Of a DNA stretch of 64,000 bases, positions 28,032 through 35,972 are shown one piece after another; the stretch's first letter is position 1, and each line of letters starts with the position of its first letter. The notes beneath the pieces were generated by a model that was not told the DNA's origin, did no database searches, and saw nothing but the letters and a program-made list of their open reading frames with translations. Source of the DNA: Roseibium salinum (GTDB taxonomy: Bacteria > Pseudomonadota > Alphaproteobacteria > Rhizobiales > Stappiaceae); contig NZ_JAPEVI010000003.1 of the NCBI RefSeq assembly GCF_026240905.1, positions 3,844,001-3,908,000 on the forward strand, read 5' to 3'. The translations under genes were made by a program, and so were the position numbers.

Positions 28032-28577
28032 TCATGTTCCGGGGACTTTTCTGCCCTTGCGCATCACCGGGCCGCCGCTGACATGCCTGGGGCGCTCGAT
28101 TTTCGGCGCTCCGGCCGTGACCGGTCTGTCGGCATAGCGGCCGAGCGCCCGGTGGCGGTCATACATGACGATTGCGCCGGCCATGGCGACGTTGATGCAG
28201 AATTTGGTCGGTATCTTCACGACATGCTGGCAGCGTTCCAGCATCTGCGGCGACAGGGAACCGCGTTCGGGGCCGAGCACGTAGGCCGCCTGAAGCGGAT
28301 GGCCGAAGCTCGGCAGATCGATGGCCTCGTCCGTCAGCTCGATGCCGACGAGCTGGCAGCCGCGGGGCAGGTCCATGGTGTCCACGCTGTCCCAGTTGAA
28401 CACCGGCAGATGGCCCGGACTCTTGGACGTGTCGGAAGGCGGCGTCTTGCGGATCTTCTGGTCCGCGTCGACGGTGAAGAAGAAATTCGCCCCGAAGGCA
28501 TGGGCGGAGCGCATCAGGGTGCCGAGATTCATTCGTTTCGAGAGGCCTTCCGCCCCCACCGCAAAATATCCGCGCAT
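28032..28577 (-). CDS. SpoU/TrmH family RNA 2'-O-methyltransferase
   Basis: The 181-residue protein begins MRGYFAVGAEGLSKRMNLGTLMRSAHAF, the TrmH/SpoU motif 1 (NLG.LMRSAHAFG). Motif 2 is YVLGPERGSLSPQML and motif 3 is KIPTKFCINVAMAGAIVMYDR; both contribute to the trefoil-knot SAM site. It is a small single-domain member, closer to alphaproteobacterial TrmL/TrmH-like proteins that methylate tRNA or rRNA ribose. The start at 28577 follows the family; the upstream in-frame extension is not conserved. It diverges from the quinone oxidoreductase gene. Confidence 0.86.
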   Translation of the reverse strand: MRGYFAVGAEGLSKRMNLGTLMRSAHAFGANFFFTVDADQKIRKTPPSDTSKSPGHLPVFNWDSVDTMDLPRGCQLVGIELTDEAIDLPSFGHPLQAAYVLGPERGSLSPQMLERCQHVVKIPTKFCINVAMAGAIVMYDRHRALGRYADRPVTAGAPKIERPRHVSGGPVMRKGRKVPGT

Positions 28578-28782
28578 TTTTGATTGTCCGTTGTTCTTGT
28601 TGACGTGCCTGCGGCCCGGTTCTCTTAGCCGAAACTTCCCCCGGATCAAAATCCCCGGGGTCAAATTCCCGGGGGGCCAGAATGTTCGCAATGCGGAATC
28701 GCCTGCCTTATCCGGAAAGCGTATAGGTGCCGCCGGCAGGTATTGCTATCGTGGGCCGATCTTCAGTCCGTTCGAGGTTGCC

Positions 28783-29757
28783 GTGAAAGCCTGTCTTTGC
28801 AAGTCCTTCGGCCCGCCGTCCGCCCTGGTCATCGATGAGGTTCCGGAGCCCGTGGCGGGGCCGGGAGAGATCGTCGTCAAGGTCGGAGCCTGTGCGCTCA
28901 ACTTCTTCGACACGCTGATCATCCAGGGCAGATACCAGTTCAAGCCCGAGATGCCGTTTTCCCCGAGTGCCGAATTTGCCGGACATGTCGAGACGGTCGG
29001 TGAGGGGGTGTCGGAGTTTGCTCCGGGCGACCGGGTGATGGGTTATATGCGCTGGGGCGCGGCTCGGGAGAAGGTCGTGGTCAGCGCAAGCGAGCTCGTC
29101 AGGCTGCCGGACGGCGTTTCCTTTGAGACGGCCGCAGGCCTGACGGTGACCTACGGCACGACGCTGCATGCCTATCGGGATCGGGCCGATCTGAAACCCG
29201 GCGAGACCGTCGCGGTTCTCGGCGCGTCCGGAGGTGTCGGCCAGGCGGCGGTGGAGATCGCCGCCATCATGGGCGCAACGGTCATCGCCTGCGCGTCCTC
29301 GGAAGAAAAGCTGGATTTCGCCCGCTCCCTCGGCGCCGGCCTGACGGTCGACTATTCGCGCCGGAACCTGAAGGAGGCGCTGAAAGAACTGACGGACGGC
29401 AAGGGCGTCGACGTGGTCTATGACCCGGTGGGCGGCGAGCTTGCCGAACTGGCCCTCAGGGCGACTGCCTGGGAGGGCCGGTTCCTGGTGGTCGGGTTCG
29501 CGTCCGGAGACATTCCGAAAATTCCGCTCAACCTTCTGCTCCTCAAGGGCTGCGACATGCGCGGCGTCTTCTGGGGCGAAGCGCTCAACCGCGACCCGGA
29601 AGGCCACCGGAAAAACATGGCGCAACTTCTCGACTGGGTACAGGCCGGCCGGCTGAAGCCGCATATCCACGCGGTTTATCCGTTGGAAGGAACCGCGGCC
29701 GCGCTGGACGAGATCGCCGCGCGCAAGGTGCGCGGCAAGGTGATTGTCCGGCCCTGA
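28783..29757 (+). CDS. NADPH:quinone oxidoreductase family protein (zinc-free MDR)
   Basis: The product is 324 residues from the GTG at 28783, with GAGG six bases before it. The fold is that of a medium-chain dehydrogenase/reductase: GroES-like N-domain (NFFDTLIIQGRYQFKP), nucleotide-binding GASGGVGQAAVEIA, and conserved VYDPVGGELAE. No zinc cysteine set is present. Members reduce quinones or enoyl thioesters with NADPH. It is a single gene. Confidence 0.88.
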   Translation: MKACLCKSFGPPSALVIDEVPEPVAGPGEIVVKVGACALNFFDTLIIQGRYQFKPEMPFSPSAEFAGHVETVGEGVSEFAPGDRVMGYMRWGAAREKVVVSASELVRLPDGVSFETAAGLTVTYGTTLHAYRDRADLKPGETVAVLGASGGVGQAAVEIAAIMGATVIACASSEEKLDFARSLGAGLTVDYSRRNLKEALKELTDGKGVDVVYDPVGGELAELALRATAWEGRFLVVGFASGDIPKIPLNLLLLKGCDMRGVFWGEALNRDPEGHRKNMAQLLDWVQAGRLKPHIHAVYPLEGTAAALDEIAARKVRGKVIVRP

Positions 29758-29828
29758 CCGGGCTTGCGGGGAGCCCAGTCGCGAATTCGGAGGTCTTTTG
29801 GATCTGATGAGTATCGCCGCAAACTCCC

Positions 29829-29860
29829 TCTCCCCCGCAAGGGGGAAAGGGGTGCCGTGC
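29829..29860. terminator. CCCCC-GCAA-GGGGG hairpin between convergent genes
   Basis: A C-rich stem, TCTCCCCC, pairs with GGGGGAAA across a GCAA loop between the stop codons of the quinone oxidoreductase and exonuclease III genes. Such hairpins are common at convergent gene ends in this group of bacteria. Confidence 0.5.
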
Positions 29861-29925
29861 GGGCTGGCCGGGATCTCAACTGCGACTTTGCTGAGCGTCG
29901 TCCATACAGACAAGTGCAGGTCGAT

Positions 29926-30735
29926 CTAAACCGAAAACTCCGCAATGACCGGGGCATGATCCGAGGGCTTTTCCCAGCCGCGGGCGGCGCGCAGGACACT
30001 GGTGCCCTTCACGTGCGGGACGAGCGGCCTGGAGACCCAGACATGGTCCAGCCGGCGGCCCTTGTCGGCTTTCTCCCAATCCTTCGCCCGGTAGCTCCAC
30101 CATGTGTAGAGCTTTTCCTCATGGGGCGTGAAATGGCGCATGGCATCCAGCCAGTCCCCGGCCGCGCGCACCCTTTCGAGCAGTTCCGTTTCCACCGGCG
30201 TGTGGGAAACCACTTTCAGGAGCTGCTTGTGGGACCAGACATCATGTTCGAACGGGGCGACGTTCAGGTCGCCGACCAGGATGGCCGGCTTTTCCGTCTC
30301 GATGCCGCAGAGCCAGGCCTCCATTTCGGCCATGAAGTCCAGCTTATGGCCGAATTTCGGGTTGATGGTCCGGTCCGGCTCGTCGCCTCCGGCCGGCACA
30401 TAGAAATTGTGCAGGCGCAGGCTGGAGCCGTTGAAGGGAACATCGGCCGCCACGTGGCGGCTGTCGCCGATCATGCAGAAGTCCCGCTTCTCGACATTGG
30501 TGAGCGGCAGCTTGGAGAGCGTCGCGACGCCGTGGTAGCCCTTCTGGCCGTGGATGGCCATGTGGTGGTAACCGGCCTTGCGGAACGCGTTTTCCGGAAA
30601 GTTGGCGTCCGGGCACTTGGTTTCCTGCAGGCAGATCACATCCGGCGCGATTTCGTCGATCAGCTGTTCGACGATCGGCATGCGCAGGCGCACGGAATTG
30701 ATGTTCCAGGTAACGAGTTTGAGCCGGTCGGTCAT
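29926..30735 (-). CDS. xth: exodeoxyribonuclease III
   Basis: The 269-residue enzyme has the full ExoIII set: LVTWNINSVR, CLQETKCPD (metal Glu), YHHMAIHGQKGYHGVATLS, GDLNVAPFEHDVW (Asp/Asn) and the end SDHAPVIAEF (catalytic Asp-His). It is an AP endonuclease and 3' exonuclease in base excision repair. The start at 30735 begins directly with MTDRLKLVTWN. Its upstream neighbour on the same strand is the antiporter, 69 bases away. Confidence 0.95.
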   Translation of the reverse strand: MTDRLKLVTWNINSVRLRMPIVEQLIDEIAPDVICLQETKCPDANFPENAFRKAGYHHMAIHGQKGYHGVATLSKLPLTNVEKRDFCMIGDSRHVAADVPFNGSSLRLHNFYVPAGGDEPDRTINPKFGHKLDFMAEMEAWLCGIETEKPAILVGDLNVAPFEHDVWSHKQLLKVVSHTPVETELLERVRAAGDWLDAMRHFTPHEEKLYTWWSYRAKDWEKADKGRRLDHVWVSRPLVPHVKGTSVLRAARGWEKPSDHAPVIAEFSV

Positions 30736-30804
30736 GGGATCCTTGCCAGGGCAGTTTGCAGTTCTGCCGAGTCATAAGGATTCGGGAGAGGAGTGCAACG
30801 GGTT

Positions 30805-31998
30805 TCACGCCTGCCGCGAGCCGGGCGCTTTCTGGCCGGTTTCGCCCGCGAGGCGCAGCGCCTGCTGGGTCAATGCCGGGCCCAGGAGTTCGAAAACGAT
30901 GGTCGAGCCGATGGCCACGGTGAGGATTTCGTTCCGGAATTCGGGAAGCGTTTCCGCCGCGACCAGCGCCATGCCCAGGGCAACGCCCGCCTGGGGCAGG
31001 AGAGAGAGGCCGAAGAGATAGCTGTTTTCCTTGTGTGGCCCGCTGGTGAGCTTGCCGCCGAGCCAGCCGCCCGCCAGCCGCCCGGCGAACCGCAGCAGGA
31101 TATAGCCGGCACCTAGCATTCCGAGCCGGGCGATCATGTCCACCTGCAGCGAGGCACCGGCCAGAATGAAGAAGAAGATCATGAACGGCCATTCGATGTG
31201 CTCGATCTCATGAAACGCGCGGGCATGGTGGCGGCCGGTATTGACCACCGTCGCGCCGCAGGCAATGCCCGCGAGCAGAAAGGAGAGATCAAGCCAGAGC
31301 GCCAGGCCGGCCGTCAGGAAGACAATTCCCAGAGCCTCCGACAGCGTCGGGTCTCCCGGGCGCAGACGGCCGGTAAGATAGCCGGCAGGTGTGCCGATGA
31401 CGATGCCGAGAAGGATCGAGCCCACCAGCTCCCATATCGCCTCAAGGGCGATACCCGATCCATTGGCCCCCAGAACCGCCTGTGCGGCCGTCAGGCTGAA
31501 GGCGAACACCAGGACGCCCCAAATGTCGTCCAGGGCGACGATGCCGGCGAGAACGCTGGTAAACGGACCCTTCGCGCGGCTTTGCCGGATGACGTCGGTG
31601 GTGGCAGCGGGATCCGTCGCCGTGGCGAGGGCGGCGAGAATCAGGGCCAGGGCGATCGGGACGCCGATGAGAGCCAGTCCGGCAAAGACGATTGCGGCGG
31701 TGGCGAGAACGGCGCTCGCTGAAATGATCGCGGACGTCTGGCCGCTTCGCTTCAGGTATTTTCTCGACAGTTTTCCGCCCAGGAGAAACGCCACCATCGA
31801 CAGTGCCAGGACCGACAGCGCCTCATAAAGCGCGGTCAGGGAGGCGGGGAGCAGGTCGAGGACCGCCGGGCCGGCGGCAAGGCCGCACAGCATCAACAGC
31901 GTAACGCGTGGCAGCCGCGTCCTGCGGCCGATTTCATCGGCCAGCATGCCGGCCAGCAGCAGGGCGCCGATGGCCATGAGCGTCAGAGCGATGTCCAT
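30805..31998 (-). CDS. cation:proton antiporter (CPA2/NhaS-type)
   Basis: The 397-residue protein has 11-13 hydrophobic segments. Sequence such as RVTLLMLCGLAAGP near the N-terminus and the central ATDPAATTDVIRQS with IVALDDIWGVLVFAF match Na+/H+ exchanger family PF00999; the Asp pairs in ATDPA and ALDD are the ion-binding sites. A TrkA-N domain is absent. It probably exchanges Na+ or K+ for protons. The start is the ATG at 31998, matching the family N-terminus. Confidence 0.9.
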   Translation of the reverse strand: MDIALTLMAIGALLLAGMLADEIGRRTRLPRVTLLMLCGLAAGPAVLDLLPASLTALYEALSVLALSMVAFLLGGKLSRKYLKRSGQTSAIISASAVLATAAIVFAGLALIGVPIALALILAALATATDPAATTDVIRQSRAKGPFTSVLAGIVALDDIWGVLVFAFSLTAAQAVLGANGSGIALEAIWELVGSILLGIVIGTPAGYLTGRLRPGDPTLSEALGIVFLTAGLALWLDLSFLLAGIACGATVVNTGRHHARAFHEIEHIEWPFMIFFFILAGASLQVDMIARLGMLGAGYILLRFAGRLAGGWLGGKLTSGPHKENSYLFGLSLLPQAGVALGMALVAAETLPEFRNEILTVAIGSTIVFELLGPALTQQALRLAGETGQKAPGSRQA

Positions 31999-32189
31999 GC
32001 TGCATTCATGTGCACTACACCATCGACTGTCTTTGATCCGCCGCAATCCCATCCCATAGGGAGCCCTGCGGCGGGGCTCGAATGTGACGGACAGATTTTC
32101 GGAAAATCGTGAAATCGTCTACGGTCCGTTAGGACTTTCCGCGCATTTTGAACGACGAAAGAAAGCCTTTCTTAACCTTCGAGGACGTT

Positions 32190-32921
32190 GTGCTGGCCCT
32201 GATCAAGCCGTTTTGCTCAATCATAAGTTTCATGTTCCTGAGCTCTTGCGCGGTTTATGATTTTCCGGACCCGACACCGGAAGACTTTGCCGTTCATGGG
32301 ATCGATATCTCGCGCTGGCAGGGCGACATAGACTGGTACACGGTCAAACGGTCCGGTGTCGCCTTTGCGTGGATCAAGGCAACGGAAGGCGGAGACCATG
32401 TCGACCCGCGGTTTGCGGAAAACTGGATCGCGGCGCGCGAGGCCGGTGTTCCGCGCGGGGCCTATCACTTCTATTATTTCTGCCGACCGGTCGAAGAGCA
32501 GATCGCCTGGGTGAAGGAGGTCATTCCGGTCGATCCGCAAGCCATTCCGCTGGTTCTGGACATGGAGTGGAACGCGCATTCCAAGACCTGCCAGAAACGT
32601 CCGGGCCGGGACCAGGTCCTGCGCGACATGCAGATATTCCTGGACGAGATGGAAAGGCATTACGGCAAACGGCCGGTGATCTATTCTTCTGTCGACTTCC
32701 ATCGGGACCGGCTGGTCGGCGCCCTGAGGGGCGAGCAATTCTGGCTCCGTTCGGTCGCGACCTATCCGAACAACATCTACGACCAGCGCGACGACTGGGT
32801 GTTCTGGCAATATACGGCGGAAGGCCGGGTGCCTGGCATCCGGGGGGACGTCGACCGCAACGCGTTCTTCGGAACCAGATCGCAGTTTGCCGACTGGCTG
32901 AACGGCAAACTGAAACGCTGA
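32190..32921 (+). CDS. GH25 lysozyme-like lipoprotein
   Basis: From a GTG at 32190, with GAGGA at 32181-32185, the protein has 243 residues. The first 20 residues form a lipoprotein signal ending in FMFLSSCA. The GH25 muramidase domain has HGIDISRWQGDIDW at its start, IKATEGGDHVDPRF and the catalytic DxE in LVLDMEW, and closes with FWQYTAEGRVPGIRGDVDRN. It cleaves the beta-1,4 bond of peptidoglycan. A TTG at 32148 is an alternative start but would put the hydrophobic stretch 14 residues deeper. The gene begins a short cell-envelope locus with the SH3 protein downstream. Confidence 0.87.
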   Translation: MLALIKPFCSIISFMFLSSCAVYDFPDPTPEDFAVHGIDISRWQGDIDWYTVKRSGVAFAWIKATEGGDHVDPRFAENWIAAREAGVPRGAYHFYYFCRPVEEQIAWVKEVIPVDPQAIPLVLDMEWNAHSKTCQKRPGRDQVLRDMQIFLDEMERHYGKRPVIYSSVDFHRDRLVGALRGEQFWLRSVATYPNNIYDQRDDWVFWQYTAEGRVPGIRGDVDRNAFFGTRSQFADWLNGKLKR

Positions 32922-32995
32922 CGCCAAGGCGGCCTTGCCATCGCGGTGTCCCAGCCCGATTTATGGGTTCGTAGTCCAGTCAGTTGGAGCGAATG

Positions 32996-33424
32996 ATGAC
33001 ACTCTTCCGAGCGCCGCTTGCAATCCTGGGCCTGCTCGCGCTTGCCTTGCCGGCAGCGGCTCAGCCGCGCCCGGCCATCGCCTACACGACCGCCAACCTG
33101 AACATGCGGACCGGGCCCGGTACCAATTATCCCGTCGTTGCCACGGTGCCGCGCGGCGGCGGCGTAACCATTTTCGGCTGCACGCCCGACTTTACCTGGT
33201 GCGACGCCGCCTTCACCAACGCTCGAGGCTAGGTCTCCGGCCGGTATCTCAGCTATGGCGGTGACGGTATCTATTCCGGCCGTCCGATCCCGAATGCGGG
33301 AATTCAGCTCGGCGTGCGGCGCTATTACGGGGACTATCCGGTCTATGGCCGCCCGCCGGCCCCCGCGCGTCCCGCCCCGCCATACTACGCGCCGCGCTAC
33401 CCGCGTTACCCGGGACGCTATTAA
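32996..33424 (+). pseudogene. SH3 domain secreted protein interrupted by TAG
   Basis: The start at 32996 has GGAG six bases before it, then a Sec signal ending in ALALPAAAQ. The SH3b domain reads AYTTANLNMRTGPGTNYPVVATVP and CTPDFTWCDAAF. A TAG at 33230-33232 stops translation at 78 residues, but the frame goes on without another stop to TAA at 33422-33424, encoding VSGRYLSYGGDG and a tail rich in Tyr, Pro and Arg. The family has RGWVS(A/G)RYL here, so TAG replaces Trp TGG by one base change. The intact protein would be about 142 residues. It is either a recent nonsense mutation or a sequence error. Confidence 0.8.
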
Positions 33425-33468
33425 CCGCTGGTTTTGCAGTTGAGCATCGAAGGAATGCGCCTGCCGGA

Positions 33469-33990
33469 TTACCGGGCGGTCGCCGGTGCCGCCATGACCA
33501 GTGACCAGAACACCTTGTGCTTGGAATCGGCCGAATAGGCGGTCGCGATGCCGAGCCTTGTCGCGTCCGGCCGCAGAAGCACCTCATTGTGTTTCGGGGA
33601 TTCCCGCCAGCCGGAGAAGGCTTCCGCGAAGGTCCGGTAGCCGGCGCTCACATTCTCCGCAGCGCCCGTATTGGTCTCGCCGATGGAAGCCAGGCGCGCC
33701 GCCAGTTGCTGATCGGGAGCACGGGAGGCTTCGACCGAGCCGGCGGCGGCCATGACATCCGCCTGGGTCTGGGCGATCGCCGACAGCCGCGGATCGGGGA
33801 AGACCGGCGAAAGGCCGTTGTTCGTGCGGTACTCGGAGATCATCTGTGCGGCCGTCGCCGCATCCACCACGCCATCGGTTTGCGCCAGATCCCGATAAAA
33901 GGGCGGGGTCTGCATGCGTTCGCTCGTGCAGGCCGTCACCGCAAGGGCGATCGCACCGGCGGCGGCTGTTTTCAGAAATCGGTTGCCCAT
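33469..33990 (-). CDS. CAP/SCP-like domain lipoprotein
   Basis: The product is about 173 residues. The lipobox is in AIALAVTACTSE. The CAP domain has MISEYRTNNGLSPVFPDPRLSAIAQTQADVM, AAENVSAGYRTFAEAFSGWRESPKHNEVLLRPDATRLGI and a closing strand. The His of the usual CAP site appears in KHNEVLL. Bacterial CAP proteins are secreted and of diverse function. It is convergent with the SH3 gene. The ATG at 33990 and the GTG one codon upstream are both possible. Confidence 0.85.
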   Translation of the reverse strand: MGNRFLKTAAAGAIALAVTACTSERMQTPPFYRDLAQTDGVVDAATAAQMISEYRTNNGLSPVFPDPRLSAIAQTQADVMAAAGSVEASRAPDQQLAARLASIGETNTGAAENVSAGYRTFAEAFSGWRESPKHNEVLLRPDATRLGIATAYSADSKHKVFWSLVMAAPATAR

Positions 33991-34096
33991 CACTCCAGAC
34001 TCAATCCTGCTCGGGGAACATCAGCCCCGGATTTGGGACATGATTCGCCACCTTTGGAAAGCTGCATGCGTGGACAAGGGAGCAGAATTGCGGCGG

Positions 34097-34118
34097 CCGG
34101 GGCCGAACCCCGGTTTTT
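34097..34118 (+). terminator. orphan plus-strand intrinsic terminator
   Basis: CCGGGG pairs with CCCCGG around CCGAA and is followed by five T on the plus strand. Both adjacent genes are on the minus strand, so no known transcript ends here; a small RNA starting in 33990-34060 is possible. Confidence 0.5.
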
Positions 34119-34170
34119 CCACCAGCCAGACTGAGGAAGCCCGGTTTCGGGCCAGCTTGAGCCAGGCGGT

Positions 34171-34207
34171 GAGAAAAAAAGACCAGCCCGTGGGGTGCAC
34201 GGGCTGG
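34171..34207 (-). terminator. intrinsic terminator of ccrA
   Basis: Read on the minus strand, CCAGCCCGTG and CACGGGCTGG form a ten-base-pair stem with a five-base loop followed by TCTTTTTTTCTC. It lies 78 bases downstream of the ccrA stop. Confidence 0.9.
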
Positions 34208-34284
34208 CAAGGCTGCATGAGGCTTCCGTGTCCCGGCCTGCGAGGCCGAGACACTTGTTGCCTTCCGGGGAGCTCTTTGACAGG

Positions 34285-35580
34285 TCAGCGTTTTGTGGCG
34301 TCCAGCACATCCTCGAGGGTTCTGAGGCCGGTCGACGGCGCGCAGACGAGGACGGACATGTTGCCCGGCGCGTGCTGGTTCTTCCACATCTTGGTATGCG
34401 CCTTGGGGATCTGGTCCCAGGGGAACACTTCGGACATGTACGGGTCGATCCGCCGTTCGATCATCAGCTTGTTGGCTGCGGAGGCCTGTTTGAGATGGGC
34501 GAAGTGGGACCCCTGCAGGCGCTTTTGATGCATCCACATGTAGCGGACGTCGAAGGTGCAGTTGAAGCCTGACGTTCCCGCGCAGATCACCACCATGCCG
34601 CCCTTCTTGCAGACGAAGGTCGAGACCGGGAAGGTTGCCTCGCCCGGGTGCTCGAAGACGATGTCGACATTGTTGCCCTTGCCGGTAACGTCCCAGATCG
34701 CCTTGCCGAACTTGCGCACTTCCTTGAACCACTCGGCATATTCCGGCGAGTTCACCTTCGGCAGTTGGCCCCAGCAGTTGAAATCCTTGCGGTTGATGAC
34801 GCCCTTGGCGCCCAGGTCCATGACGAACTGGCGCTTGTCCTCGTCGGAGATCACCCCGATGGCGTTGCCGCCGGCGGCGGTGATCAGCTGGATCGCGTAG
34901 GAGCCGAGGCCGCCCGAGGCGCCCCAGACGAGGACGTTCTGGCCCGGCTTGAGCTCATGCGGGTGATGGCCGAACAGCATGCGGTAGGCGGTTGCCAGCG
35001 TCAGCGTATAGCAGGCGCTTTCCTCCCAGGTCAGGTGTTTTGGCCGGGGCATGAGCTGCTGGGCCTGCACGCGGGTGAACTGCGAGAAGGAGCCGTCCGG
35101 CGTCTCGTAGCCCCAGATCCGCTGAGAGGTGGAGAACATCGGGTCGCCGCCGTTGCATTCCTCGTCGTCGCCGTCGTCCTGGTTGCAGTGGACGACGACC
35201 TCGTCGCCGACCTTCCAGCGCTTGACCTTGTCGCCCACCGCCCAGACGATGCCGGACGCGTCCGACCCGGCAATGTGGTAGTCCGCGCCGTGGCCGTCGA
35301 ACGGGCTGATCGGCTCGCCGAGGCCGGCCCAGATTCCGTTGTAGTTGACACCGGCGGCCATGACGAGGACCAGAACCTCGTTGCTGTCCAGCTCCCATGT
35401 CGGCACGACCTCGAGCTTCATGGCGTCTTCCGGCGGGCCGTGGCGCTCGCGCCGGATAACCCAGGCATACATGTTCTTCGGGACGTGGCCGAGGGGCGGG
35501 ATCTCGCCGATTTCATAAAGATCTTTCACCGGACCGTCCTCACGTGTTCGATTGTCGTTGGCTTCGGCTCGTGCCGTCAT
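34285..35580 (-). CDS. ccrA: crotonyl-CoA carboxylase/reductase
   Basis: The 431-residue protein is the expected length. The N-terminal part (MYAWVIRRERHGPPEDAMKLEVV) and AAGVNYNGIWAGLGEP are typical of Ccr, as are HCNQDDGDDEECNGGDPMFSTSQRIWGYETPDGSFS and the NADPH site GASGGLGSYAIQL. It reductively carboxylates crotonyl-CoA to ethylmalonyl-CoA, the defining step of the ethylmalonyl-CoA pathway for acetyl-CoA assimilation. The gene is divergent from ecm with a 392-base control region. The start at 35580 fits homologues. Confidence 0.96.
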   Translation of the reverse strand: MTARAEANDNRTREDGPVKDLYEIGEIPPLGHVPKNMYAWVIRRERHGPPEDAMKLEVVPTWELDSNEVLVLVMAAGVNYNGIWAGLGEPISPFDGHGADYHIAGSDASGIVWAVGDKVKRWKVGDEVVVHCNQDDGDDEECNGGDPMFSTSQRIWGYETPDGSFSQFTRVQAQQLMPRPKHLTWEESACYTLTLATAYRMLFGHHPHELKPGQNVLVWGASGGLGSYAIQLITAAGGNAIGVISDEDKRQFVMDLGAKGVINRKDFNCWGQLPKVNSPEYAEWFKEVRKFGKAIWDVTGKGNNVDIVFEHPGEATFPVSTFVCKKGGMVVICAGTSGFNCTFDVRYMWMHQKRLQGSHFAHLKQASAANKLMIERRIDPYMSEVFPWDQIPKAHTKMWKNQHAPGNMSVLVCAPSTGLRTLEDVLDATKR

Positions 35581-35972
35581 TCTTCCTTCCCTCCCAAGGC
35601 TACCAAATCGCCTTACAATCTCGCAATTGCACAAAACCCGATCAGGGCAAAACCCGATTTTGCGCAACTATTGTTCAATTAACCGCGTCGATCTATACGA
35701 CTATTGCTTAACTTGCGTTCCGTTGCCAGCCGTATTTTGCATTGCACATTAGGCTTTCGCAAACGCGTAAAGTCCGGCACACTATCTGCCGATAGCGGGA
35801 GAAAACGGCGGAAGTGTCGCAGCGGAAACGAAAAAACGGGCCGCAAGGTGCTCCTGAACATCCGGCGTTCGATTGAACGCGGCAAAGGGGCCATACCCTA
35901 AAGTCCGATCAACTTGCCGGCCCGCATGTGGTTTCACTGAAAAGGGCCGGTTGATCTCGAGGGAGAAGCAGA
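35581..35972. promoter_or_regulatory. divergent control region of ccrA and ecm with repeated TTGC boxes
   Basis: No gene is apparent. Boxes TTGCACAA (35627), TTGCGCAA (35660), TTGTTCAA (35671), TTGCTTAA (35704) and TTGCATTG (35737) begin at distances that are all multiples of 11 bases. An 11-base direct repeat CAAAACCCGAT starts at 35632 and 35648. ScfR-type regulators such as PccR bind TTTGCAAA-like sites near acyl-CoA genes in alphaproteobacteria, so a related factor is a reasonable guess. The right part (35780-35960) is purine-rich and leads to GGGAG before the ecm ATG. Confidence 0.5.

Noticed and set aside
34054..34124. tRNA-like 3' end (CCCGG, seven bases, A, CCA)
   Set aside because: The spacing mimics T-stem, acceptor and CCA, but the loop GCCGAAC is not a T-loop and there is no D-arm or matching 5' acceptor strand. 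An intrinsic terminator explains it better.
35704..35901. 65-codon frame in the ccrA-ecm control region
   Set aside because: It starts with TTG, has no ribosome site, is unlike known proteins and lies within likely regulatory DNA.
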